This document shows, in pieces, positions 1-8,800 of a stretch of 12,035 nucleotides of DNA (position 1 is the first letter of the stretch; every line of letters begins with the position of its first letter). Below the pieces are notes generated by a model, which worked only from the letters and a program-made list of their open reading frames with translations, did no database searches and had not been told where the DNA came from. The stretch lies in NCBI GenBank assembly GCA_947068385.1, contig CAMTBF010000059.1, positions 1 to 12,035 on the forward strand, given 5' to 3'. Origin of the DNA: an uncultured Lachnospiraceae bacterium (GTDB taxonomy: Bacteria > Bacillota > Clostridia > Lachnospirales > Lachnospiraceae). Made by a program: the position numbers and the translations under genes.

Positions 1-438
1 GAGGCCGAGGCCGCAGGCGCGGACTTCACAGGCGGCGAGGAGCTCATCCCCAAGATCCAGAAGGAAGGCTGGCTGGACTTCGACGTAGTGGTGGCCACCC
101 CCGACATGATGGGCGTGGTAGGACGCCTGGGCAAGGTGCTGGGCCCCAAGGGCCTGATGCCCAACCCCAAGGCCGGCACCGTCACCATGGACGTCACCAA
201 GGCAGTGAAGGAGATCAAAGCCGGTAAGATCGAGTACAGGCTGGACAAGACCAACATCGTGCATGTGCCCGTAGGAAAGGTCTCCTTTACGGACGAGGCG
301 CTCCTGCAGAACTTCAACGCCCTGATGGACGCCATCGTCAAGGCAAGGCCCAGCGCGCTGAAGGGCCAGTACCTGAGGAGCATCACCCTGGCCAGCACCA
401 TGGGCCCCGGCGTGAAGGTGAACGTGCTGAAGTTCTAA
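1..438 (+). CDS. rplA: 50S ribosomal protein L1, 3' part of gene (5' end outside the window)
   Basis: The frame is open from base 1 and ends at TAA 436-438, giving 145 residues, so about 85-90 N-terminal residues of the usual ~230 lie upstream of the window. The L1 signature is clear: [20 protein letters not shown] followed by PNPKAGTVT, and the C-terminal end [20 protein letters not shown] with MGPGVKVN. L1 binds 23S rRNA helices 76-78 at the mobile L1 stalk and helps release deacylated tRNA from the E site. In bacteria it is also the translational repressor of the rplK-rplA mRNA; that control site would be upstream and is not visible. No convincing terminator follows: a T6 run (457-462) lacks a good stem, so read-through into rplJL is possible. 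The call is certain; only the 5' end is missing. Confidence 0.98.
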   Translation, partial: EAEAAGADFTGGEELIPKIQKEGWLDFDVVVATPDMMGVVGRLGKVLGPKGLMPNPKAGTVTMDVTKAVKEIKAGKIEYRLDKTNIVHVPVGKVSFTDEALLQNFNALMDAIVKARPSALKGQYLRSITLASTMGPGVKVNVLKF

Positions 439-473
439 GAGGCGGAAATCCCGGCATTTTTTGAAAACAGGGG

Positions 474-502
474 TTGACGCTGGACACGGCTTATGATATG
501 AT
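474..502 (+). promoter_or_regulatory. sigma-A promoter for rplJ-rplL
   Basis: A TTGACG -35 box (474-479) and a TATGAT -10 box (497-502) are separated by exactly 17 bases, 36 bases after the rplA stop. An overlapping TATGAT at 492-497 has poor spacing (12) and is less likely to be the one used. Transcription would start near 508-511, just before the L10 leader, so the leader is the true 5' end of the transcript. This supports rplJL being initiated independently of rplKA, as in other Firmicutes. Confidence 0.85.
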
Positions 503-510
503 ACAGAAGT

Positions 511-570
511 CCTGAAAGCCGAAGACAGTAGGTGCAGGGGTTCCCCCGGCGTAAATCCTACCGAGGAGAA
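511..570 (+). ncRNA. ribosomal protein L10 leader (autoregulatory mRNA element)
   Basis: The sequence matches the L10-leader pattern: GCCGAAGACAGTAGGTG, a central GC-rich part, then GTAAATCCTACCGAGGAG. The closing stem is GTAGG 528-532 paired with CCTAC 557-561, with a G-run/C-run (537-547) inside. The L10(L12)4 complex binds this kink-turn-like element in the nascent mRNA and represses its own operon. In Bacillus subtilis this occurs by transcription attenuation. Position right after the promoter, and a terminator hairpin just downstream (591-621), fit that mode. Identification is by pattern memory, not by a covariance-model search. Confidence 0.85.
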
Positions 571-590
571 GAGTACAGCGCAAAGTGTTT

Positions 591-621
591 CCTCCCTAAG
601 GCTATCTTGGGGAGGATTTTT
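591..621 (+). terminator. attenuator terminator in the rplJL leader
   Basis: CCTCCCTAAG (591-600) pairs over ten positions with CTTGGGGAGG (606-615), with one G-U pair and a five-base loop GCTAT, followed by A and T5 (617-621). It lies between the L10 leader and rplJ, 57 bases before the start codon, so read-through is needed for rplJ expression. Its 5' arm can instead pair with the end of the L10 leader (563-569 with 588-594), which makes it a conditional rather than constitutive terminator. Confidence 0.8.
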
Positions 622-677
622 ATATCTTTCGTACCAACCTCTTTTATCGGCACAAAATCTAATAAGGAGGTAAAGAA

Positions 678-1181
678 ATGGCAAAGGTTGAGTTAAAGAA
701 ACCCATCGTAGACGAGATTTCCGCTCATATCAAGGATGCCCAGTCCGTAGTCCTGGTGGACTACCGCGGGCTCACCGTAGAGCAGGATACTGTGCTCCGC
801 AAGAACATGCGCGAGGCGGGAGTCGTCTACAAGGTGTACAAGAACACCTTCATGAACTTCGCGTTCAAGGGCACGCAGTTCGAAGGCCTTGCTGAGTATC
901 TGGAAGGGCCCACCGCGGTAGCGATCGCCACCGAGGATGCCACGGCTCCCGCAAGGATCCTCTCCGAGTTCGCCAAGACTGCCGACAAGCTGGAGATCAA
1001 GGCCGGCGTGGTCGAGGGCACCGTGTACGATGCCAAGGGCATGGAGACCATCGCCAGCATCCCTTCCAGGGAAGTGCTCATTTCCAGGCTGCTGGGAAGC
1101 CTGCAGAGCCCTGTCACCAACTTCGCGCGCGTCATCAACCAGATCGCGGAGAAGAACGGTGGCAGCAGCGACGCTGCCTGA
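678..1181 (+). CDS. rplJ: 50S ribosomal protein L10
   Basis: This 167-residue protein has the usual L10 length. It begins MAKVELKKPIVDEI, and the SVVLVDYRGLTVEQ and VYKVYKNTFM segments mark the rRNA-binding N-terminal domain. The C-terminal helix (about 135-161, with SRLLGSLQSPVTNFARVINQ) is the platform that binds L7/L12 dimers to form the ribosomal stalk base. The start is set by AAGGAGG at 664-670, seven bases before ATG 678. It is followed after 56 bases by rplL, the expected stalk operon. Expression is expected to be limited by the upstream leader, which the L10-L12 complex itself binds. Nothing unusual is seen in the protein. Confidence 0.98.
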   Translation: MAKVELKKPIVDEISAHIKDAQSVVLVDYRGLTVEQDTVLRKNMREAGVVYKVYKNTFMNFAFKGTQFEGLAEYLEGPTAVAIATEDATAPARILSEFAKTADKLEIKAGVVEGTVYDAKGMETIASIPSREVLISRLLGSLQSPVTNFARVINQIAEKNGGSSDAA

Positions 1182-1237
1182 TAGTGTGCGGACTGCACAT
1201 ATACCGAAAATCAAAATAAAAAATGGAGGATTAGAAA

Positions 1238-1609
1238 ATGGCTAAATTAACAGCTCAGGAACTGATTGATGCTATCAAAGAGATGACCGTATTAGAGTTG
1301 AACGACCTGGTAAAGGCTTGCGAAGAGGAGTTCGGCGTATCCGCTGCAGCGGGCGTCGTGGTCGCGGCAGCCGGCCCTGCGGAAGCGGCTGAGGAGAAGA
1401 CCGAGTTCGACGTAGAGCTGACCGAGATCGGCTCCGAGAAGGTTAAGGTCATCAAGGTCGTGCGCGAGATCACCGGCCTTGGCCTGAAGGAGGCGAAGGA
1501 CGCCGTGGAGAGCGCTCCGAAGGTACTGAAGGAGGGCGTCTCCAAGGAAGAGGCAGAGGAGCTCAAGAAGAAGCTGGAGGAAGTAGGCGCGAAGGCTACC
1601 CTGAAATAA
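1238..1609 (+). CDS. rplL: 50S ribosomal protein L7/L12
   Basis: This 123-residue protein shows the three parts of L7/L12. Residues 1-32 are the dimerisation domain, starting [20 protein letters not shown]. Residues 33-52 are an Ala/Val/Gly-rich flexible hinge. Residues 53-123 are the C-terminal domain, with [19 protein letters not shown] (69-87), the surface that recruits EF-Tu, EF-G and IF2 and stimulates their GTPase activity. A good ribosome-binding site, GGAGGA 1225-1230, lies seven bases before ATG 1238; the A-rich spacer fits a highly translated gene, as L7/L12 is needed in several copies per ribosome. An intrinsic terminator follows 45 bases after the stop. Confidence 0.98.
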   Translation: MAKLTAQELIDAIKEMTVLELNDLVKACEEEFGVSAAAGVVVAAAGPAEAAEEKTEFDVELTEIGSEKVKVIKVVREITGLGLKEAKDAVESAPKVLKEGVSKEEAEELKKKLEEVGAKATLK

Positions 1610-1654
1610 ACCTGCCCAAAGACGTACCAGACGTGTTTGGCTGTATGCCGGAAC

Positions 1655-1700
1655 AAAAGGCAGCTTTGTACGGAAGAGACAGGCTGCCTTTTCTCTTATT
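1655..1700 (+). terminator. intrinsic terminator after rplL
   Basis: AAAAGGCAGC (1655-1664) pairs perfectly with GCTGCCTTTT (1683-1692) around an 18-base loop, and a T-rich stretch (TTTTCTCTTATT, 1689-1700) follows. It sits between rplL and the rpoB promoter, so it should end or attenuate the rplJL transcript. The A and T arms make it potentially usable in both directions. The long loop leaves efficiency uncertain; partial read-through into rpoB is possible, as in the E. coli rplL-rpoB attenuator. Confidence 0.75.
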
Positions 1701-1708
1701 CTGAAACG

Positions 1709-1768
1709 AAAAAATTTCCTAAAATTTCTAAAAATCAACTTGACCCCTTTTCCTGTTTGTGATATTAT
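1709..1768 (+). promoter_or_regulatory. strong sigma-A promoter of rpoBC with phased A/T upstream element
   Basis: TTGACC (1740-1745) and TATTAT (1763-1768) are 17 bases apart, and TGA (1760-1762) directly before the -10 box makes it an extended -10 promoter. Upstream, 1709-1735 holds three A/T tracts whose A-to-T junctions fall at 1714/1715, 1724/1725 and 1734/1735, exactly ten bases apart. This arrangement would bend DNA and resembles an UP element contacted by the alpha-subunit C-terminal domains. Transcription should begin near 1774-1776, leaving a leader of about 118 bases before rpoB. Confidence 0.85.
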
Positions 1769-1797
1769 GGATAGTGCACTATTGTGCGGTGAAAAAT

Positions 1798-1944
1798 ATG
1801 GCTTTTTGTGCCTGTTTCAAGGAATGCGACAGGCTTTTTGGTTTATGCCAGGCATATGAGTGCAAAAAGGGAAAGAACGGGGTGAAGTGTCAATGGAGAA
1901 AAACAGAATACGTCCGACAGCCGGTACCAGGGTCACGCGTATGA
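1798..1944 (+). CDS. possible cysteine-rich leader peptide overlapping the rpoB start (uncertain)
   Basis: A 48-codon ATG frame lies inside the predicted rpoB leader, preceded by GGTGA (1788-1792), five bases before the ATG; the same type of site precedes rpoB. Six of the first 31 codons are Cys (residues 4, 6, 10, 17, 22, 31). The frame runs out of phase into rpoB and stops at 1942-1944, 52 bases past the rpoB start codon. Its first codons cover a terminator-like hairpin (1810-1839), the geometry of a translation-coupled attenuator. I do not recognise the peptide. It may be chance: the leader is short and no homologue is known to me. Confidence 0.2.
   Translation: MAFCACFKECDRLFGLCQAYECKKGKNGVKCQWRKTEYVRQPVPGSRV
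1810..1839 (+). terminator. weak terminator-like hairpin in the rpoB leader
   Basis: GCCTGT (1810-1815) pairs with ACAGGC (1829-1834), extendable by one T-G pair, and is followed immediately by T5 (1835-1839). The stem is short, so termination would be partial at best. The 5' arm has an alternative partner downstream: 1807-1814 pairs with 1849-1856 over eight positions including one wobble. That alternative forms after the T tract has been made, so it cannot be a simple antiterminator. The GGCTTTTTG sequence also occurs twice, at 1800-1808 and 1832-1840. Confidence 0.4.
1879..1885 (+). promoter_or_regulatory. ribosome-binding site of rpoB (decides the start)
   Basis: GGGGTGA pairs with the UCACC part of the 16S rRNA 3' end and lies seven bases before ATG 1893. 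It is not the usual GGAGG core. It supports ATG 1893 rather than the in-frame GTG at 1860 or the in-frame ATG at 1941, which lacks such a site. Confidence 0.7.
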
Positions 1945-4900
1945 GTTATGCACGACAAAAAGAGGTCTTGGAGATGCCCGACCTGCTCGAAGTCCAGAAG
2001 AATTCCTACCAGTGGTTCCTGGGTGAGGGCCTGAAGGAAGCTTTTGACGACATATCTCCCATCGCGGACTACAGCGGCTCCTTGAGTCTGGAATTCGTGG
2101 ACTTTGAGCTGAGCAAGAAGGACGTGAAGTATTCCATCGAGGAATGCAAGGAGAGGGACGCCACCTACGCGGCGCCTCTGACGGTAACGGTGCGCCTCTA
2201 TAATAAAGAAAAAGAAGAAATCAGTGAACATAAGATCTTCATGGGCGACCTGCCCCTGATGACAGAGACCGGCACTTTCGTAATCAACGGCGCGGAGCGC
2301 GTCATCGTAAGCCAGTTGGTGCGTTCCCCCGGCATCTACTATGCCATCGGACATGACAAGCTGGGCAAGAGGCTGTACTCCTGTACCGTCATCCCCAGCC
2401 GCGGCGCCTGGCTGGAGTATGAGACGGACTCCAACGATGTCTTCTATGTCCGCGTGGACAGGACCCGTAAGGTTCCCGTCACGGTCCTGATCCGCGCCCT
2501 GGGAATCGGCACCAACGACGAGATCCGGGAGGTGTTCGGCGACGAGCCCAAGATAGAGGCCAGCTTTACCAAGGACACTGCTGAGAATTATCAGGAGGGT
2601 CTGTTAGAGCTGTACAAAAAAATCCGCCCCGGCGAGCCCCTGAGCGTGGAGAGCGCCGAGAGCCTGATCAACGCCATGTTCTTCGACCCCCGCAGATATG
2701 ACCTGGCCAAGGTAGGCAGATATAAGTTCAACAAGAAGCTGTCCATGCGCAACCGCATCCGGGACCAGATCCTGGCGGCGGACGTGGTGGATCCCTCCAC
2801 AGGGGAGATCCTGGCCGCGGCAGGCGAGAAGGTGGACATGGAGCTGGCGGACCGGATTCAGAACGCCGCCGTTCCCTTCGTATATATCCAGACCGAGGAG
2901 AAGAACGTGAAGGTCCTCTCCAACATGATGGTGGACCTGACGGCCTATGTGGACTGCAACCCCAGGGACTTCGGCATCCGGGAGAAGGTGTACTACCCTG
3001 TGCTGGCCCAGATCCTGGAGGAGTTCGCAGGCGACCCGGAGAAGCTGGCGGAGGCTCTGAAGAAGAACGCCCATGAGCTGGTGCCCAAGCATATCACCAA
3101 GGAGGACATCATCGCCTCCATCAACTACAATATGCATCTGGAGTACGGCCTTGGAAACGACGACGATATCGACCACCTGGGCAACAGGCGCATCCGCTGC
3201 GTGGGAGAGCTGCTGCAGAACCAGTACCGCATCGGTCTGTCCCGCATGGAGAGGGTGGTGCGGGAGCGCATGACCACCCATGACGCGGACGAGATCTCGC
3301 CCCAGTCCCTGATCAACATCAAGCCCGTGACGGCTGCGGTGAAGGAGTTCTTCGGCTCCTCCCAGCTGTCCCAGTTCATGGACCAGAACAACCCGCTGGC
3401 GGAGCTGACCAACAAGAGGCGACTGTCCGCCCTGGGCCCCGGCGGCCTGTCCAGGGACCGTGCCGGATTCGAGGTGCGGGACGTGCACTACTCCCACTAC
3501 GGCAGGATGTGCCCCATCGAGACCCCTGAAGGCCCCAACATCGGCCTGATCAACTACCTGGCCAGCTATGCCAGGATCAACGAATACGGATTCATCGAAG
3601 CGCCCTACAGGAAGGTGGACAAAACCGACCCGAAGAACCCTGTGGTCACGGATCAGGTGGTCTATATGACCGCGGACGAAGAGGACAACTACCATGTGGC
3701 GCAGGCCAGCGAGGCGCTGGACAAGGAGGGGCATTTCGTGCGCACCACCGTGTCCGGCCGTTATCGGGAGGAGACATCGGAGTATCCCCGTTCCATGTTC
3801 GACTACATGGACGTATCCCCCCGCATGGTGTTCTCCGTGGCCACGGCCCTGATCCCCTTCCTGCAGAACGACGACGCAAACCGGGCGCTGATGGGCTCCA
3901 ACATGCAGCGCCAGGCAGTGCCCCTTCTGGAGACGGAAGCGCCCGTGGTAGGCACCGGCATGGAGCCCAAGGCTGCCGTGGACTCCGGCGTCTGCGTGGT
4001 GGCGAAGAAGGCGGGGACGATCGACTACGTGTCCTCTGCCATGATCCGGATGACCTATGACGACGGGGAGAAGGCGGAGTTCCACCTGACCAAGTTCACC
4101 AGGAGCAACCAGTCCAACTGCTACAACCAGAAGCCCATCGTCTTCAAGGGCGACCATGTGGAGGCGGGGACGGTGATCGCGGACGGCCCGTCCACGGCCA
4201 TGGGCGAGCTGGCCCTGGGCAAGAACCCCCTGATCGGCTTCATGACATGGGAAGGCTATAATTACGAGGACGCCGTGCTGATCAGCGAGCGGCTGGTGCA
4301 GGACGATGTGTATACCTCCGTGCATATAGAGGAGTATGAGGCGGAAGCCCGCGACACCAAGCTGGGGCCCGAGGAGATCACCAGGGACGTGCCCGGCGTG
4401 GGCGATGACGCCTTGAAGGACCTGGACGACAGGGGAATCATCCGCATCGGCGCGGAGGTCCGTGCCGGCGACATCCTGGTGGGCAAGGTGACCCCCAAGG
4501 GGGAGACCGAGCTGACGGCGGAGGAGCGCCTGCTGCGCGCCATCTTCGGCGAGAAGGCCAGGGAAGTCCGGGACACCTCCTTAAAGGTGCCCCACGGCGA
4601 ATACGGCATCGTAGTGGACGCCAAGGTGTTCACCAGGGAGAACAGCGACGAGCTCTCCCCCGGCGTGAACCAGGCAGTGCGCATCTATATCGCGCAGAAG
4701 AGGAAGCTCTCCGTGGGCGACAAGATGGCAGGCCGCCACGGCAACAAGGGCGTGGTGTCCCGGGTGCTGCCCGTGGAGGATATGCCCTATCTGCCCAACG
4801 GCCGTCCCCTGGACATCGTGCTGAACCCCCTGGGCGTGCCTTCCCGCATGAACATCGGGCAGGTGCTGGAGATCCATCTGTCCCTGGCGGCAAAGGCCCT

Positions 4901-5774
4901 TGGATTCAACGTTGCCACCCCGATCTTCGACGGGGCCAACGAGAATGATATCATGGACACTCTGGATCTGGCCAACGACTATGTGAATCTGGAGTGGGAG
5001 GAATTTGAGGCGAAGCATAAGGACGAGCTGCTTCCCGAGGTGCTGCAGTATCTTTCCGACAACCGCGACCACAGGGAGCTGTGGAAGGGCGTGCAGATCT
5101 CCAGGGACGGGAAGGTGCGCCTGCGGGACGGCAGGACAGGCGAGTATTTCGACAGCCCCGTCACCATCGGCCACATGCATTACCTGAAGCTCCATCACCT
5201 GGTGGACGACAAGATTCATGCCCGTTCCACCGGACCGTACTCCCTGGTGACCCAGCAGCCCCTGGGCGGCAAGGCCCAGTTCGGCGGCCAGCGCTTCGGA
5301 GAGATGGAGGTGTGGGCCCTGGAGGCCTACGGCGCGTCCTATACCCTGCAGGAGATCCTGACGGTGAAGTCCGACGACGTGGTGGGCCGCGTGAAGACCT
5401 ACGAGGCCATCATCAAGGGGGACAATATCCCCGAGCCCGGCATCCCCGAGTCCTTCAAGGTGCTGTTGAAAGAGCTGCAGGCCCTGGGACTGGACGTGAG
5501 GGTGCTGCGGGAGGACCAGACGGAAGTGGAGATCATGGAGACCATCGACTACGGCGACACGGATTACCGCTTCGAGATGGGGGATGACCGCAAATACGAC
5601 GATTATGACAATGGCTCTCTGGGCGACATGGGATATCAGGCGCAGGAGTTCGACGAGAGCGGTGAACTGATGAGCTCTGAAGAGGAAGACGAGGAAGAGG
5701 ACTTCGAGGACGAGGAAGACGACATGGACTTCGAAGGGGATTCCGAGGACTACGGGGACGGTGAGGAATTCTGA
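1893..5774 (+). CDS. rpoB: DNA-directed RNA polymerase subunit beta
   Basis: This is the 1293-residue beta subunit, which forms one side of the active-site cleft of RNA polymerase. The N-terminal lobe and protrusion contain [18 protein letters not shown]. The rifampicin pocket (about 487-520) reads [18 protein letters not shown] then [13 protein letters not shown]. The active-site lysines in [12 protein letters not shown] are K944 and K952, matching E. coli K1065 and K1073. The C-terminal clamp/switch segment [20 protein letters not shown] precedes [19 protein letters not shown] (about 1184-1202). Residue 507, where E. coli has H526, is Asn (codon 3411-3413), a substitution linked to rifampicin resistance; D497, R510 and S512 are the usual residues. 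After about 1203 comes a long acidic tail, with 22 of the last 31 residues Asp/Glu and no Lys/Arg. ATG 1893 is chosen because of GGGGTGA at 1879-1885 and the family N-terminus. The gene has its own promoter and leader, and rpoC follows after 69 bases. Confidence 0.99.
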   Translation: MEKNRIRPTAGTRVTRMSYARQKEVLEMPDLLEVQKNSYQWFLGEGLKEAFDDISPIADYSGSLSLEFVDFELSKKDVKYSIEECKERDATYAAPLTVTVRLYNKEKEEISEHKIFMGDLPLMTETGTFVINGAERVIVSQLVRSPGIYYAIGHDKLGKRLYSCTVIPSRGAWLEYETDSNDVFYVRVDRTRKVPVTVLIRALGIGTNDEIREVFGDEPKIEASFTKDTAENYQEGLLELYKKIRPGEPLSVESAESLINAMFFDPRRYDLAKVGRYKFNKKLSMRNRIRDQILAADVVDPSTGEILAAAGEKVDMELADRIQNAAVPFVYIQTEEKNVKVLSNMMVDLTAYVDCNPRDFGIREKVYYPVLAQILEEFAGDPEKLAEALKKNAHELVPKHITKEDIIASINYNMHLEYGLGNDDDIDHLGNRRIRCVGELLQNQYRIGLSRMERVVRERMTTHDADEISPQSLINIKPVTAAVKEFFGSSQLSQFMDQNNPLAELTNKRRLSALGPGGLSRDRAGFEVRDVHYSHYGRMCPIETPEGPNIGLINYLASYARINEYGFIEAPYRKVDKTDPKNPVVTDQVVYMTADEEDNYHVAQASEALDKEGHFVRTTVSGRYREETSEYPRSMFDYMDVSPRMVFSVATALIPFLQNDDANRALMGSNMQRQAVPLLETEAPVVGTGMEPKAAVDSGVCVVAKKAGTIDYVSSAMIRMTYDDGEKAEFHLTKFTRSNQSNCYNQKPIVFKGDHVEAGTVIADGPSTAMGELALGKNPLIGFMTWEGYNYEDAVLISERLVQDDVYTSVHIEEYEAEARDTKLGPEEITRDVPGVGDDALKDLDDRGIIRIGAEVRAGDILVGKVTPKGETELTAEERLLRAIFGEKAREVRDTSLKVPHGEYGIVVDAKVFTRENSDELSPGVNQAVRIYIAQKRKLSVGDKMAGRHGNKGVVSRVLPVEDMPYLPNGRPLDIVLNPLGVPSRMNIGQVLEIHLSLAAKALGFNVATPIFDGANENDIMDTLDLANDYVNLEWEEFEAKHKDELLPEVLQYLSDNRDHRELWKGVQISRDGKVRLRDGRTGEYFDSPVTIGHMHYLKLHHLVDDKIHARSTGPYSLVTQQPLGGKAQFGGQRFGEMEVWALEAYGASYTLQEILTVKSDDVVGRVKTYEAIIKGDNIPEPGIPESFKVLLKELQALGLDVRVLREDQTEVEIMETIDYGDTDYRFEMGDDRKYDDYDNGSLGDMGYQAQEFDESGELMSSEEEDEEEDFEDEEDDMDFEGDSEDYGDGEEF

Positions 5775-5843
5775 TGCCGGCCCGTGGCGGCCCTGGCCGC
5801 GCAGAGCGATTACCGATTAAAGAGTAAGGAAGGAGTGCCATTC

Positions 5844-8800
5844 ATGTCAGAGACAAAAAATGAGGCAACAGCATACCAGCCTATGACCTTTGACGCCATC
5901 AAGATAGGCCTGGCTTCACCTGAAAAGATCCGGGAATGGTCCCATGGCGAGGTCATGAAGCCCGAAACCATCAACTACAGAACACTGAAGCCCGAGAGGG
6001 ACGGCCTGTTCTGCGAGAAGATATTCGGGCCCAACAAGGACTGGGAGTGCCACTGCGGAAAATATAAGAAGATCAGATACAAGGGCGTGGTCTGCGACCG
6101 CTGCGGCGTGGAGGTGACGAAATCCAGCGTCCGCAGGGAGCGCATGGGCCATATCGAGCTGGCCGCGCCTGTGTCCCACATCTGGTATTTCAAGGGAATC
6201 CCCAGCCGGATGGGACTGATTTTGGACCTCTCCCCCAGAGTGCTGGAGAAGGTGCTCTATTTCGCGTCCTATATCGTGCTGGATTCCGGAGAGACCGGCC
6301 TGGACTACAAGCAGATCCTGTCCGAGAAGGAATACCAGGACGCCAGGGAGATGTATGGGAACAAGTTCCGGGTCGGCATGGGCGCGGAGGCCATCAAGGA
6401 GCTCCTGCAGGCCATCGACCTGAATGAGGAGGCGGAGGAGCTGAAGGCCGGACTGAAGGAGTCCTCCGGACAGAAGCGGGCCCGCATCATCAAGAGGCTG
6501 GAGGTGGTGGAGGCCTTCCGGGAATCCGGAAACATGCCTGACTGGATGATCATGGACGTGATCCCGGTCATCCCGCCCGACATCCGCCCCATGGTCCAGC
6601 TGGACGGCGGCAGATTTGCCACCTCCGATCTGAACGATTTATACAGAAGAATCATCAACAGGAACAACCGCTTAAAAAGGCTGCTGGAGCTGGGCGCGCC
6701 GGACATCATCGTCCGCAATGAGAAGCGCATGCTGCAGGAGGCCGTGGACGCCCTGATCGACAACGGGCGCAGGGGCCGCCCTGTGACAGGCCCGGGCAAC
6801 CGCGCCCTGAAATCCCTGTCCGACATGCTCAAGGGCAAGACCGGGCGGTTCCGCCAGAACCTCCTGGGCAAGCGCGTGGACTATTCCGGCCGTTCCGTCA
6901 TCGTGGTGGGGCCGGAGCTGAAGATCTACCAGTGCGGCCTGCCCAAGGAGATGGCCATCGAGCTGTTCAAGCCCTTCGTGATGAAGGAGCTGGTGGCGAA
7001 GAGCATCAGCCAGAACATCAAGAACGCCAAGAAGCTGGTGGACAAGATGGACAATCAGGTCTGGGACGTGCTGGAGGAGGTCATCAAGGAGCATCCCGTG
7101 ATGCTCAACCGCGCCCCCACCCTGCACAGGCTGGGCATCCAGGCATTCGAGCCCATCCTGGTAGAGGGCAAGGCCATCAAGCTCCACCCTCTGGTGTGTA
7201 CCGCCTTCAACGCGGACTTCGACGGCGACCAGATGGCAGTGCATCTGCCCCTGTCCGTGGAGGCCCAGGCGGAGTGCAGATTCCTGCTGCTGTCGCCCAA
7301 CAACCTGCTGAAGCCCTCCGACGGCGGCCCCGTGGCGGTGCCCTCCCAGGACATGGTGCTGGGCATCTACTACCTGACCCAGGAGAGGCCGGGTTCCCTG
7401 GGCGAGGGGAAGTCCTTCAAGAACGTGAACGAGGCTATACTGGCCTATGAGAATAAATACCTGACCCTGCATTCCAGGATCACCGTCCGGGTGTCCAAGA
7501 AGAACGCGGAGGGAGAGACTGTCAGCGGCAATGTGGAATCCACGCTGGGGCGTTTCATCTTCAACGAGATCCTGCCCCAGGATCTGGGCTTCGTGGACAG
7601 GAGCCTGCCGGAGAACCTCCTGAAGCTGGAGGTGGACTTCCATGTGGACAAAAAGGGCCTGAAGAAGATCCTGGAGAAGGTCATCAACACCCACGGCGCC
7701 TCCAGGACCGCGGAGGTGCTGGACGACGTGAAGTCCATCGGCTACAAATACTCCACCCAGGCCGCCATGACGGTGTCCATCTCCGACATGACCGTGCCGG
7801 AGAGCAAGCCCCAGCTGCTGGCCCAGGCCCAGGCCACCGTGGATAAGATTTCCACCAACTTCCGCCGGGGCCTGATCACCGAGGAGGAGCGGTACCGGGC
7901 GGTGGTGGAGACCTGGAACGAGACCGATAAGGAACTGACGGACGTGCTGCTGGCAGGTCTGGACAAATACAACAATATCTTCATGATGGCAGACTCCGGC
8001 GCCCGTGGCTCCAACCAGCAGATCAAGCAGCTGGCGGGCATGCGTGGCCTGATGGCGGATACCACGGGCCGTACCATCGAGCTGCCGATTAAGTCGAATT
8101 TCCGTGAGGGATTGGACGTTCTGGAGTACTTCATGTCGGCCCACGGCGCCCGCAAGGGCCTGTCCGACACGGCGCTGCGCACCGCCGACTCCGGCTACCT
8201 GACCCGGCGAATGGTGGACGTGTCCCAGGAGCTGAGCATCCGGGAGGTGGACTGCAGCGAGGACAGGACGGAGATCCCGGGCATGACGGTGAAGGCCTTC
8301 ATGGACGGCAAGGAGACCATCGAGAGCCTGAAGGACAGGATCACGGGGAGATATTCCTGTGAGGACATTTACGACAAGGACGGGGAGCTGATCGTCAAGC
8401 ACAACCACATGATCACCCCCGGCCGGGCGGCCAGGATCCTGAGCACAGGGGTGGACGAGAAGGGAGAGCCCATCGAGGCGATCAAGATCCGCACCATCCT
8501 CACCTGCCGCTCCCATGTGGGCATCTGCGCGAAATGCTACGGGGCCAACATGGCCACCGGCGAGCCCGTGCAGGTGGGCGAGGCGGTAGGCATCATCGCG
8601 GCCCAGTCCATCGGCGAGCCCGGCACCCAGCTCACCATGCGTACCTTCCACACCGGCGGCGTGGCAGGCGACGACATCACACAGGGTCTTCCCCGTGTAG
8701 AGGAGCTGTTCGAGGCCAGAAAGCCCAAGGGCCTTGCCATCATCGCCGAGTTCGGCGGCAAGGCGGAGCTGCGGGACACCAAGAAGAAGCGCGAGGTGGT

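Noticed and set aside
1759..1797. GTG 1759 as the start of the leader frame
   Set aside because: It lies within the promoter, upstream of the predicted transcription start; only the ATG at 1798 could be translated.
1844..1856. TATGCC-A-GGCATA dyad in the rpoB leader as a repressor operator
   Set aside because: It lies about 75 bases downstream of the expected transcription start, is only 13 bases long, and no matching regulator is known to me.
1860..1892. GTG 1860 as the rpoB start
   Set aside because: The family N-terminus begins near ATG 1893, which has a ribosome-binding site at the right distance; the 11 added residues resemble no RpoB.
2604..4325. Long minus-strand open frame (573 codons) inside rpoB
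   Set aside because: It is the antisense shadow of a GC-rich conserved gene. It has a His/Val/Leu/Gly-rich composition typical of such shadows and no recognisable domain.
5787..5800. GCGGCC-CT-GGCCGC dyad between rpoB and rpoC as a terminator
   Set aside because: It has a very short loop and no T tract, and the two genes are expected to be cotranscribed. It is at most an mRNA structure.
5784..5843. Upstream in-frame start codon at 5784 for rpoC
   Set aside because: AAGGAG 5830-5835 is placed for ATG 5844, and the extra 20 residues would encode the ribosome-binding region itself.
6672..8651. Minus-strand open frame of 659 codons inside rpoC
   Set aside because: It covers the most conserved part of rpoC and reads as low-quality His/Gly/Leu/Val sequence, a codon-bias artefact.
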